29,148 bases of DNA from Bog-793 sp050014835. GTDB lineage: Bacteria > Actinomycetota > Acidimicrobiia > Acidimicrobiales > Bog-793. The translations under genes and the position numbers were made by a program. The stretch is taken from the NCBI GenBank assembly GCA_050014835.1, contig JBEKCO010000022.1, positions 1 through 29,148 on the forward strand, given 5' to 3'. Shown here piece after piece: positions 17,243 through 23,626 of this stretch; position 1 is the stretch's first letter, and every line of letters begins with the position of its first letter. The notes beneath the pieces are model-generated. The model made no database searches, was not told the DNA's origin, and saw only the letters and a list, made by a program, of their open reading frames with translations.

Positions 17243-18064
17243 TCACCTGGACTTGTGTCGCGCCTCGGTCGGAGCCGTACCGAGCTCGCCGGCCCGCACC
17301 TTCGCCGCGGTGACGGCCTCGGCGAAGGCGGCGCACACCGAGCGCGCCTCGAGCACGTTGATCGCCGCCTCGGTCGACCCGCCGGGCGAGGCGACCTCAG
17401 CTCGCAGCACCTCGGCGGACCGTCCGGTCTCGACGAGCATCCGCGCCGCCCCGAGCAGCGTCTGGTCGACGAGCTCGCGGGCGACCCCGGCGCCGAGTCC
17501 GGCGGCGACGCCAGCCGCGACAAGCGATTCGGCGACATAGAAAAGGTAAGCGGGACCGCAACCTGACACCGCCGTGGCGGCGTCAACCAGCTCCTCGGGC
17601 AGCCGGACGACGGTGCCGACCGCCGAGAGGACCCCCTCTGCCCAGTCGAGATCGGCCTCGCCGGCGTTCCCGCCCCCGACGACGATCGAGACGCCGGCGC
17701 CGAGCTGGGCCGGGGTGTTCGGCATCGCCCGCACCGCGGCGACTCCGTCGCCGAGCCACTCGACGAGGCTCCCGGTCGTCACCCCGGCGGCGATCGACAA
17801 GGCGCGGCGGTACCCAAGGCCGCGAAGCGACCGGCAGACCGCCTCGGCGTCGTGCGGCTTCACCGCGATGATCACCCCGTCGGCCGCGACCGGTTCGGCC
17901 GCGACGACGAGCCCGGGGAACCGCGACCGCAGCGCGTCGCGCGCCCCGTCGACTCGTTCAGCCACGGCGATCTCCCCAGCCGGCGCCCATCCGGCGCCGA
18001 GCAGTCCCGCCAGGAGGGCCGTCCCCATCCGGCCGCCCCCGACGACGCAGAGCCGGACGCCCAC
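17243..18064 (-). CDS. proC: Pyrroline-5-carboxylate reductase
   Basis: This enzyme catalyses the last step of proline synthesis, reducing pyrroline-5-carboxylate with NAD(P)H. The product has 273 residues, the family norm. The N-terminal Rossmann motif is VVGGGRMGTALLAGLL, followed by the IIAVKPHDAEAV strand, RAMPNTPAQLGAGVS, and the signature region AVSGCGPAYLFYVAESL (Cys where Ser is usual). ASPGGSTEAAINVLE lies near the C-terminus. I chose GTG 18064, with GAGG about 9 nt upstream and an 11-nt gap to the mshA stop; a GTG at 18085 would overlap mshA. The mshA-proC-HTH arrangement resembles the mycobacterial proC/Rv0500A neighbourhood. Confidence 0.94.
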   Translation of the reverse strand: MGVRLCVVGGGRMGTALLAGLLGAGWAPAGEIAVAERVDGARDALRSRFPGLVVAAEPVAADGVIIAVKPHDAEAVCRSLRGLGYRRALSIAAGVTTGSLVEWLGDGVAAVRAMPNTPAQLGAGVSIVVGGGNAGEADLDWAEGVLSAVGTVVRLPEELVDAATAVSGCGPAYLFYVAESLVAAGVAAGLGAGVARELVDQTLLGAARMLVETGRSAEVLRAEVASPGGSTEAAINVLEARSVCAAFAEAVTAAKVRAGELGTAPTEARHKSR

Positions 18065-18075
18065 GACCCGCGACC

Positions 18076-19332
18076 TCAGCCGCACTCGACGAGCGTGCGC
18101 GCCGTCAGGTCGTTGTAGAGCCGGCGGAGGCGGGCCGCGGCGAACGACCAGGTGTAGGACTGGGCACGCCGCGCCGCCGCCGCGCCGAGGCGCGCCGCGA
18201 GCCCCGGTCGCGTGACGATGTCAGCGACGTGCCCGGCGAAGACGTTGGCGCCGCGGTCCTCGACCAGAAAACCTGTTTCGCCGTCGTCGACGAGGGTGGT
18301 GAGGCCCCCGATGGCGGAGGCGACGACGGGCGTGCCGCATGCCGCCGCCTCGAGCGCGACGAGCCCGAAGGACTCTGAACGGCTCGGCACGAGGCAGACG
18401 TCCGCCGCTCGGTAGTACGTCGAGAGCCGCTCGTGCGGCTGGGGCTCGACGAACATCACCCGGTCGCCGAGGCCCAGCTCGGTGACGAGAGCGTGTAACG
18501 TCGCGACCTCCTCGTCGCCGCGCGGCCCGCTCGGACCCCCGACCACGGCAAGGCGGGCCCGGTCGACACCGAGACGGGGAAGCGCGGCGAGCGTCCGGAT
18601 GGCGACGTCGCTCCCCTTCAGCGGCTGGATCCGGCCGACGAACAAAAGGAGCGGGCCCGAATCCGCGAGCCCCAGCGCCCGGCGGGCCTGGCCTTTGTCG
18701 CCCGGCGAGAAAATGGCGTGGTCGACGCCGGGCGCGACGATCTCGACGCGCGACGGATCGGCCCCGTAGAGCTCGACGAGCTGGTCGAGCTCCACCGAAC
18801 AGGTGGCGAGGATCGCGTCCGAGCACCCGATGATCTCCGCCTCGGCCCGGGCCCGCTGGCCGGGATCGGTGGGGTCGAACTCCTCGGGGCTCGCCTCGGC
18901 CTTCACGCGATCGAGGGTGTGAAACGTCGAGACGAGCGGGATGCCGAGCCGGTGCTTCAGGGCGTGGCCGGCGATCCCCGAGAGCCAGTAGTTGGCGTGG
19001 ATCGCGTCGGTCCGGGACGCACCGACGAGCTCGAATCCGGCCATCCGGTCAGCAACGGCCTCTGTGAAGGCTCCGACGAGCTCGCGCAGCTGCCCCTTCG
19101 CCACGGGACGGCGTGGACCGGCCTCGACGTGGTGGACGGTCAGTCCGGGCTCCACCTCGACGCGGGACGGGAGGTCGTCGCCCGACGCGCGGGTGTAGAC
19201 GTCGCACTCGACACCGGCGCGGGCGAGCGACGACGACAACTCGCGCACGTAGACGTTCATCCCGCCGCTGTCGCCGCTTCCCGGCTGCTCAAAGGGCGAC
19301 GTGTGCATCGATAGCACCGCGAGTTTGTGCAT
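18076..19332 (-). CDS. mshA: D-inositol-3-phosphate glycosyltransferase (mycothiol synthesis)
   Basis: This GT4-family glycosyltransferase adds N-acetylglucosamine from UDP-GlcNAc to inositol-3-phosphate, the first committed step to mycothiol. The 418-residue product starts LAVLSMHTSPFEQPGSGDSGGMN, whose GSGDSGGMNVY loop is typical of MshA. The middle has HANYWLSGIAGHALKH and VSTFHTLDRVKAE. The C-terminal domain has FVGRIQPLKGSDVAI and the E-x7-E element in SESFGLVALEAAACGTPVVAS. Start ATG 19332 is preferred over an in-frame GTG or ATG upstream because TACGCT lies 7 nt before it. Its presence supports an actinobacterial host. It sits between the Ni-SOD protease gene and proC on the same strand. 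Confidence 0.92.
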   Translation of the reverse strand: MHKLAVLSMHTSPFEQPGSGDSGGMNVYVRELSSSLARAGVECDVYTRASGDDLPSRVEVEPGLTVHHVEAGPRRPVAKGQLRELVGAFTEAVADRMAGFELVGASRTDAIHANYWLSGIAGHALKHRLGIPLVSTFHTLDRVKAEASPEEFDPTDPGQRARAEAEIIGCSDAILATCSVELDQLVELYGADPSRVEIVAPGVDHAIFSPGDKGQARRALGLADSGPLLLFVGRIQPLKGSDVAIRTLAALPRLGVDRARLAVVGGPSGPRGDEEVATLHALVTELGLGDRVMFVEPQPHERLSTYYRAADVCLVPSRSESFGLVALEAAACGTPVVASAIGGLTTLVDDGETGFLVEDRGANVFAGHVADIVTRPGLAARLGAAAARRAQSYTWSFAAARLRRLYNDLTARTLVECG

Positions 19333-19339
19333 TTCTGTC

Positions 19340-19350
19340 AGCGTACCGGC
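19340..19350 (-). promoter_or_regulatory. Putative leaderless promoter of mshA (-10 TACGCT)
   Basis: The minus strand reads GCCGGTACGCT here, identical to the 11-mer before the reductase gene at 9281-9291. TACGCT ends 7 nt before ATG 19332, and no ribosome-binding site is seen in between. The position, in the 47-nt gap after the protease gene, gives mshA its own promoter. No good -35 element is visible. Confidence 0.55.
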
Positions 19351-19379
19351 GCCGTGCACGCGAGCCGGACCATCGTCGT

Positions 19380-19748
19380 TCAGCGGAGCGGACCGGCCGA
19401 TTCCCGGGGCGAGTAGCGGTAGCGGGCCACACCGACGAGCAGGTAGCGGGGCACGACGCCATAGTCCCGGCTGTCCCGGCTGGCCCCGGGGTTGTCACCG
19501 GCGACGACGATCCCGGACGGCATGACCTCGGAGACGCGCTTCAGGATCAGTCGGCGCGGCTCGACGGGATCGACGAACACGACGAGCTCTCCCGGCGCGA
19601 CCCGCCGCGTCCTTCGGACCATGCAGCGGTCGCCGTCGCGCAGCGTCGGCAGCATGCTCGGGCCAGAAACGACGACGCGCGTCGGGACTCTCACGAGCCG
19701 CGCGACCGCCGCCCACGCCCGACGCGGGCGGTACCCCTTCAGGCGCAT
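19380..19748 (-). CDS. sodX: Nickel-type superoxide dismutase maturation protease (S26 family)
   Basis: This small signal-peptidase-like serine protease is expected to cut the N-terminal propeptide of Ni-SOD so that the nickel hook can form. From ATG 19748 the product has 122 residues. The catalytic serine is S31 in VVSGPSMLPTLRDGD, and the general base is K70 in RLILKRV. The box GDNPGASRDSRDYGVVPRYLLVGV follows, as in S26 peptidases. There is no obvious transmembrane anchor, consistent with the cytoplasmic action known for this subfamily. It is divergent from sodN with an 88-nt gap. Longer in-frame starts up to 19880 exist but would run into sodN. Confidence 0.9.
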   Translation of the reverse strand: MRLKGYRPRRAWAAVARLVRVPTRVVVSGPSMLPTLRDGDRCMVRRTRRVAPGELVVFVDPVEPRRLILKRVSEVMPSGIVVAGDNPGASRDSRDYGVVPRYLLVGVARYRYSPRESAGPLR

Positions 19749-19753
19749 CTCGT

Positions 19754-19759
19754 TAGTGT
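19754..19759 (+). promoter_or_regulatory. Possible -10 element for sodN in the divergent region
   Basis: TAGTGT fits TANNNT on the plus strand and lies about 78 nt upstream of the sodN ATG. The same short segment read on the minus strand (AACACT before TAACGAG) lies just ahead of the sodX ATG, so both genes may be driven from it. I see no clear -35 element and no certain nickel-regulator (Nur) box. Confidence 0.25.
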
Positions 19760-19836
19760 TATCGATGCCGTGCGCTTCGGCGGCGGCGACTGCCCCGCCA
19801 AGGCAGGAACGGAACAATGACCGAAGGAGTCGTGGC

Positions 19837-20256
19837 ATGCCGCTCATTTCATACCTACTCTCGCTCGCCGACCGCGTCACGCCACCCCGGACGGCACACG
19901 CGCACTGCGATCTGCCCTGCGGCGTCTACGACCCCGCACAGGCCCGCATCGAGGCCGAATCGGTGAAGGCCTGCATGGAGAAGTTCAACGCCTCCGACGA
20001 CCCGGTGTTCCGCCAGCGCGCCATCATGATCAAAGAAGAGCGTGCGGAGCTCGTGAAGCACCACGTCTGGGTGCTCTGGACGGACTACTTCCGGCCCGAG
20101 CACGCCGAGCGCTTCCCCGAGCTCCACGAGCTCGTCTGGAAGACGACGAAAGCCGCCGGCGAGGCGAAAAAGACCTGCGACACCGCGGTCGCGGACCGCC
20201 TGCTCGCCGGCATCGCCGAGATCGACCGCATCTTCAAGGAGACGAAGAAGGCCTGA
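19837..20256 (+). CDS. sodN: Superoxide dismutase, nickel-type
   Basis: This cytoplasmic enzyme disproportionates superoxide using a nickel held by the mature N-terminus. The 139-residue precursor has a 22-residue propeptide ending TAHA. The mature start HCDLPCGVYDPAQARIEAES supplies the ligands H23 (mature His1), C24 (Cys2) and C28 (Cys6). The remaining four-helix domain is highly similar to the streptomycete enzyme: ERAELVKHHVWVLWTDYF, then ELHELVWKTTKAAGEAKK, ending ETKKA. The ATG at 19837 has a clear GAAGGAG ribosome-binding site. An extra Cys (C40, KACMEKF) lies outside the hook. The divergent protease gene makes the pairing self-consistent. Confidence 0.97.
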   Translation: MPLISYLLSLADRVTPPRTAHAHCDLPCGVYDPAQARIEAESVKACMEKFNASDDPVFRQRAIMIKEERAELVKHHVWVLWTDYFRPEHAERFPELHELVWKTTKAAGEAKKTCDTAVADRLLAGIAEIDRIFKETKKA

Positions 20257-20267
20257 GCCCTCCTTCC

Positions 20268-20295
20268 ACCACCCGGCACGAACGTGACCGGTGGT
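20268..20295. terminator. Imperfect hairpin between convergent sodN and TraR-like gene
   Basis: ACCACCCGG (20268-20276) pairs with CCGGTGGT (20288-20295), leaving one bulged C and an 11-nt loop. It lies right after the sodN stop and touches the stop codon of the convergent zinc-finger gene, where a shared bidirectional terminator would be expected. No U-run follows on either strand, so termination is uncertain. Confidence 0.35.
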
Positions 20296-20540
20296 CAGTC
20301 CGGCGCGCCGTGCGCTCCGCAGCGCCGCTCCGTCGGCTCGTCGACGAGTCGTTCCGGCTCGATCGGCGAACCGCACACCTCGCACGTCGAATACGTGCCC
20401 TCCTCGAGGCGCGCGATCGCCTGCTCGATGGCGCGCAGCTCGCGCTCGGCATCGCCGAGCAGCGCCCGCGCCTCATCGATCGCCTGGTCGTGTGGGGCCC
20501 GCCGGGGATCGCCCGGCACCGACTCCGGCGACGTCTCCAT
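20295..20540 (-). CDS. TraR/DksA-type C4-like zinc-finger protein
   Basis: This short protein resembles the zinc-finger end of DksA/TraR regulators, which bind RNA polymerase through the secondary channel. From ATG 20540 the product has 81 residues. A helical segment (IDEARALLGDAERELRAIEQ, about 21-40) is followed by the finger TYSTCEVCGSPIEPERL. The metal site reads C53-x2-C56-x17-C74-x2-H77, so the last cysteine of the usual C4 finger is a histidine. A GAGGG element 10 nt upstream supports the start; TTG 20576 is an alternative that adds 12 residues. The target and effect are unknown. Confidence 0.85.
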   Translation of the reverse strand: METSPESVPGDPRRAPHDQAIDEARALLGDAERELRAIEQAIARLEEGTYSTCEVCGSPIEPERLVDEPTERRCGAHGAPD

Positions 20541-20712
20541 CACCGGACGACCCTCAGGTTCCACGGGTCGACGCAACGAAGCGTGCCGGACGCCCGGACA
20601 TGGCGGGAGCGTAGCGGACGGACCGGTCCGCGACGCGACCGTCGCCGGCCGACACCCGGAGTTCGCCTGGAGCGCGTTGCCCAGCGCGACGAAGGCAGAT
20701 CGGCCGCGCGGC

Positions 20713-20718
20713 TAGCCT
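20713..20718 (+). promoter_or_regulatory. Possible -10 element of the PIG-L gene
   Basis: TAGCCT fits TANNNT and lies 25 nt before the ATG at 20744. The predicted start point near 20726 would leave a short leader that contains a GGAG ribosome-binding site. No good -35 is seen. Confidence 0.3.
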
Positions 20719-20743
20719 CCCGGGGAGACGGAGTCTGAGACCG

Positions 20744-21490
20744 ATGAGCGATAGCGCGTCGATAACCCTCACCGACGGGGTCGATCCGGACGTCTCCGGC
20801 GTGCTCGTCGTCGCCGCGCACCCGGACGATGCGGACTTCGGTGTCGCCGGATCCGTTGCGCGCTGGACCGATGCCGGCATGGACGTCGCGTACTGCATCG
20901 TCACCGACGGGGACGCGGGGGCGATCGACCAGACCATCGCGCGCGACGAACTGGCGAGCCTCCGCCGGGAGGAACAGCGCGCCGCGGCCGCTGTCGTCGG
21001 AGTCCACGATGTCCGTTTCCTCGGCTACCCCGACGGCGCGCTCGTCGCGTCACCCGAACTGCGACGCGACATCTGTCGCGTCGTGCGGACCCTGCGACCC
21101 GACCGTCTCGTCTGCCAGTCGCCGGAACGGAACTGGGATGCCATCGCCGCGTCCCACCCGGACCACCTCGCGGCGGGCGAAGCGACCGTCTGCGCGTTCT
21201 ACCCGGACGCGCGCAACCCCTTCGCCCACCCGGAGCTCCTCGCCGAAGGACTCGAACCCCATCGGGTTCACGAGTTGTGGTTGGCCGCGCACCCCGATTC
21301 GAACTGCGCCGTCGACGTCACGGAGTCGTTCGACCGCAAGATCGCCGCACTGCGCTGTCACGTGAGCCAGGTGGGCGAAGGCGAATGGCTCGCCGAGCGC
21401 GTCGGGTCGTGGCTCAGCGCGGGTGCCCGCCGGGCCGGTCTCCCGGATGGCCGCCTCGCGGAGACCTTCCGGGTCGTTACCGCTCCCTGA
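20744..21490 (+). CDS. PIG-L/LmbE family zinc-dependent deacetylase
   Basis: This 248-residue protein belongs to the family of N-acetylglucosaminyl deacetylases that includes MshB and Mca of the mycothiol pathway and BshB of the bacillithiol pathway. Zinc ligands are visible as H26 and D29 in VVAAHPDDADFG, and H141 in AASHPDHLAAGEA. The segments YCIVTDGDAGA and VRFLGYPDGAL are also typical. The start ATG 20744 follows a GGAG element. Because mshA lies only about 1.4 kb away, a role in mycothiol metabolism is possible. However, many actinobacteria hold several PIG-L paralogues, so MshB cannot be assigned from sequence alone. It is not in an operon with its neighbours. Confidence 0.87.
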   Translation: MSDSASITLTDGVDPDVSGVLVVAAHPDDADFGVAGSVARWTDAGMDVAYCIVTDGDAGAIDQTIARDELASLRREEQRAAAAVVGVHDVRFLGYPDGALVASPELRRDICRVVRTLRPDRLVCQSPERNWDAIAASHPDHLAAGEATVCAFYPDARNPFAHPELLAEGLEPHRVHELWLAAHPDSNCAVDVTESFDRKIAALRCHVSQVGEGEWLAERVGSWLSAGARRAGLPDGRLAETFRVVTAP

Positions 21491-21550
21491 CGACAGCTGT
21501 CCCGCGACGGGTCGGGCCCGGGGGACAGGGCGTCCCACGCCGGCACCCGC

Positions 21551-22519
21551 CTAGTTGAAGTGGACGAGCAGCGCGGAGCCAAACACCACGCAGTAGATCG
21601 CGAACGGCGTCAGCGTCCGCGTCTTGAAGTAGCGCGTGAGGAAGCGCACGGAGATCCACGCCGCGACACCCGCGCAGGCCGCGGCGGCAAGTGTCTGGCC
21701 CCGGACCCCGTTCCCCGTCGACCCGAGCAGATCCGGCAACTTGTAGACGCCGGCCGCGAGGATGATCGGTGTCGCGAGCAGGAAGGAGAAGCGCGCCGCG
21801 TCTTTGTGGTTGAGGCCACGCGCGAGTCCCGCGACCATCGTGATCCCGGAACGGCTGATCCCGGCCACGAGCGCGAAGACCTGCGCGACGCCGATGACGA
21901 AGCCCTCTTTCATGTTGAGCGTGGCGAGCGCCCGGTCAGGCCGTGGCGGGCCGAGCTGCGTTCCGCCACCGGTCGCGTGATCCGGCGCGGCGGCTCGTCT
22001 CCGGCGGAGAACTTCCCCGGTGGCGAGCAGGAACCCGTTGACGACGAGGAACGCGGAGGCCGGGACGGGTTTGGAGAAGAGCACCCGGAGCGGATGTTCG
22101 AGCAGTATCCCGGTGATCCCGGCGGGGATCGTCGCGACGACGAGGAGCCAGCCGAGCCGCTCCGTCGACGTCGCGATCGACCGACGCCGCGCTGATCCGA
22201 CGAGGGCGCCGACGATCTCGACCCAGTCCTTGCGGAAGTACACGACGAGGCCGATCGCCGTCCCGACATGGAGGCCGACAAGGAAGGCGAGCCAGAACGA
22301 CTCCGAAGCCGACTGGGCGGCGACGACGTTGTTCCACCCGAAAAGCGCCGGGAAGACCACCGTGTGCCCGAGGCTCGACACGGGGAAGAGCTCGGTGACG
22401 CCCTGGAGGACGCCGAGGATGATCGCCTGCCAGTAGTGCATGCTGCCGGGGTGCGAGTGCGCGACGTGAGTCGCCGCCCGCCACAGCCAATGCCCGACGA
22501 TCACGCCCGGCCCCGTCAT
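21551..22519 (-). CDS. uppP: Undecaprenyl-diphosphatase (UppP/BacA family)
   Basis: This integral membrane enzyme recycles the lipid carrier of cell-wall synthesis by dephosphorylating undecaprenyl diphosphate, and it can confer bacitracin tolerance. From ATG 22519 the product has 322 residues. The first catalytic motif appears as GVTELFPVSSLGH (usually E-x2-LPVSSSGH) and the second as VAGISRSGITMVAGL. About eight hydrophobic segments are present, and the end reads YCVVFGSALLVHF. A Pro/Gly/Arg-rich insert lies in the middle (about residues 190-220). An alternative ATG at 22441 would begin at the canonical HYWQAIILGVLQG; the longer start has a G-run ribosome-binding site. The swap of the motif's second Ser and the FP for LP suggest a divergent subfamily. 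Confidence 0.88.
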   Translation of the reverse strand: MTGPGVIVGHWLWRAATHVAHSHPGSMHYWQAIILGVLQGVTELFPVSSLGHTVVFPALFGWNNVVAAQSASESFWLAFLVGLHVGTAIGLVVYFRKDWVEIVGALVGSARRRSIATSTERLGWLLVVATIPAGITGILLEHPLRVLFSKPVPASAFLVVNGFLLATGEVLRRRRAAAPDHATGGGTQLGPPRPDRALATLNMKEGFVIGVAQVFALVAGISRSGITMVAGLARGLNHKDAARFSFLLATPIILAAGVYKLPDLLGSTGNGVRGQTLAAAACAGVAAWISVRFLTRYFKTRTLTPFAIYCVVFGSALLVHFN

Positions 22520-22749
22520 CGCGGCGCCCCCCTGGGCAGCGCGCCGCATCGGGGGCGCGGGCCGCTCCGGGCCCTGTTCGCCGACGTGCCGGCGCCGGTG
22601 CCGTCAGCGCTCCCCCGCCTGAGGTTCGCCTGACGCTCCGCCGCCCGAGGTGACCTGTGCACTACCCGCTCCTTCGATCGGGGTCCGTCGGATGCTACGA
22701 CGCCCGAGCCGGCCCGCGCCGCGCATGCGGAATACGCCCTGAGATTGAG

Positions 22750-22781
22750 AAGAGCCCGCCGGCACAAGCCGGCGGGCTCTT
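22750..22781 (-). terminator. Strong perfect-stem terminator of the cold-shock gene
   Basis: A perfect 14-bp stem, AAGAGCCCGCCGGC and its complement, encloses a 4-nt loop (22764-22767). It sits 20 nt after the cold-shock gene stop. On the minus strand the stem ends in CTCTT followed by CTCAATCTC, so it has only a weak pyrimidine tail. This is the clearest intrinsic-type terminator in the window. The rest of the uppP-to-csp gap (22520-22801) shows only a possible minus-strand TAGCAT at 22697-22692. Confidence 0.8.
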
Positions 22782-22801
22782 CGAACGACCTTCAGAAAGG
22801 C

Positions 22802-23002
22802 CTAGACCACGCGTACGTTCTGGGCTTCCTCACCTTTGCGGCCCGGAACGACGTCGAATTCGACGCGCTGGCCCTCCTCGAGGGACTTATAGCCGGTTCC
22901 TTGGATGCTGGAGTAGTGGACGAACACGTCGTCACCCTGCTCACGCGAGATAAAGCCATAGCCCTTCTCGGAGTTGAAAAACTTTACGGTTCCACTTGCC
23001 AA
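22802..23002 (-). CDS. Cold-shock domain protein (CspA family)
   Basis: This is a 66-residue single-stranded nucleic-acid-binding protein, a single OB-fold of the normal CspA length. The RNA-binding motifs are KGYGFI (RNP1) and VFVHYSSI (RNP2), and the N-terminus reads GTVKFFNSEKGYGF. The start is an unusual TTG at 23002, preceded by the purine-rich GAGAGAG about 8 nt upstream; no in-frame ATG is available. The weak start codon may reduce translation, or may couple to structure in the leader. An isolated gene with its own terminator is typical. Its proposed job is an RNA chaperone, possibly constitutive. Confidence 0.96.
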   Translation of the reverse strand: MASGTVKFFNSEKGYGFISREQGDDVFVHYSSIQGTGYKSLEEGQRVEFDVVPGRKGEEAQNVRVV

Positions 23003-23383
23003 TTCGGATTCTCTCTCTCAACAGCGCGCGCGGTCCTCTTGACCTCGTGCTAAGGGCAGTCTACGGGACAATGGACACCCCCGCGTCAGATCGTCTTCCG
23101 GGGGTGATCACCTCAGCTCCTGGCAAGGTCGTCACGTACGCCGTCGTGTGCCAGGTTTCCTCTGCGCTGCTTCAGAGCCGTTCGTTTCTCGTCGCCAATC
23201 CGGGTTCCCCCGGGCGTCCGCGGGAACCGCGCCGCGGCAGCCGCAGGTCGCGAAGACGCTGTGGTGGTTTGACGACCGACACTCGGTCGGTCCGGCTCCC
23301 CACCCCACGAAACGGGTCCAGCGCGTCACATCGTCGCGCTCGCTACAGTCACACGGTCTGCACCAATCGTCGAGGGAGAAACC
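23003..23383. other. Intergenic region between csp and the mini membrane gene
   Basis: These 381 nt contain the divergent promoters of two genes. On the minus strand TAGACT (23063-23058) could be the -10 of csp, which would give a 5' leader of about 50 nt. On the plus strand TACAGT (23344-23349) could drive the small membrane gene. A 7-bp inverted repeat GGTTCCC/GGGAACC lies at 23203-23228, and a 6-bp one, ACCGAC/GTCGGT, near 23275. I see no coding sequence with a credible start, and no RNA gene. Confidence 0.5.
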
Positions 23384-23590
23384 GTGCACGCCGTCGCTGC
23401 CTTCGCAACAGTCCTTGCAACAGTCAGCAAGCACCACGTGGCGGGGATCGTCGGCATAATCGTCGGCGCCCTGTTGGTGATCGTCGGCGGCATCCGGGTC
23501 GCAATGCGCGCCACGCGCGCGATCGCCGTGCCGATCGTTGGCCTCGTGATCGTGGTGGGCTCGATCCTCGTCTACGCCAAGGTCTACTGA
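23384..23590 (+). CDS. Small two-helix membrane protein of unknown function
   Basis: I do not recognise the family. The 68-residue product has two hydrophobic segments: about residues 19-37 (VAGIVGIIVGALLVIVGGI) and 46-66 (IAVPIVGLVIVVGSILVY). A short basic loop with RVAMRATR lies between them, so both ends probably face the same side. The GTG start has a good ribosome-binding site, GAGGGAG, 6 nt upstream, and a TACAGT -10 lies 34 nt upstream. The gene converges on the GH3 gene. Small hydrophobic proteins of this kind occur widely, so no function is proposed. Confidence 0.75.
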   Translation: MHAVAAFATVLATVSKHHVAGIVGIIVGALLVIVGGIRVAMRATRAIAVPIVGLVIVVGSILVYAKVY

Positions 23591-23609
23591 GCCGGGTCGC
23601 GCTCGGCTC
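23589..23609. terminator. Hairpin between convergent genes
   Basis: GAGCCG (23589-23594) pairs with CGGCTC (23604-23609) around a 9-nt loop. It overlaps the stop codon of the small membrane gene and precedes the stop of the convergent GH3 gene at 23627. The short stem and lack of a U-run make it a weak candidate. Confidence 0.3.
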
Positions 23610-23626
23610 TCAGGTCGAATTCGCGC

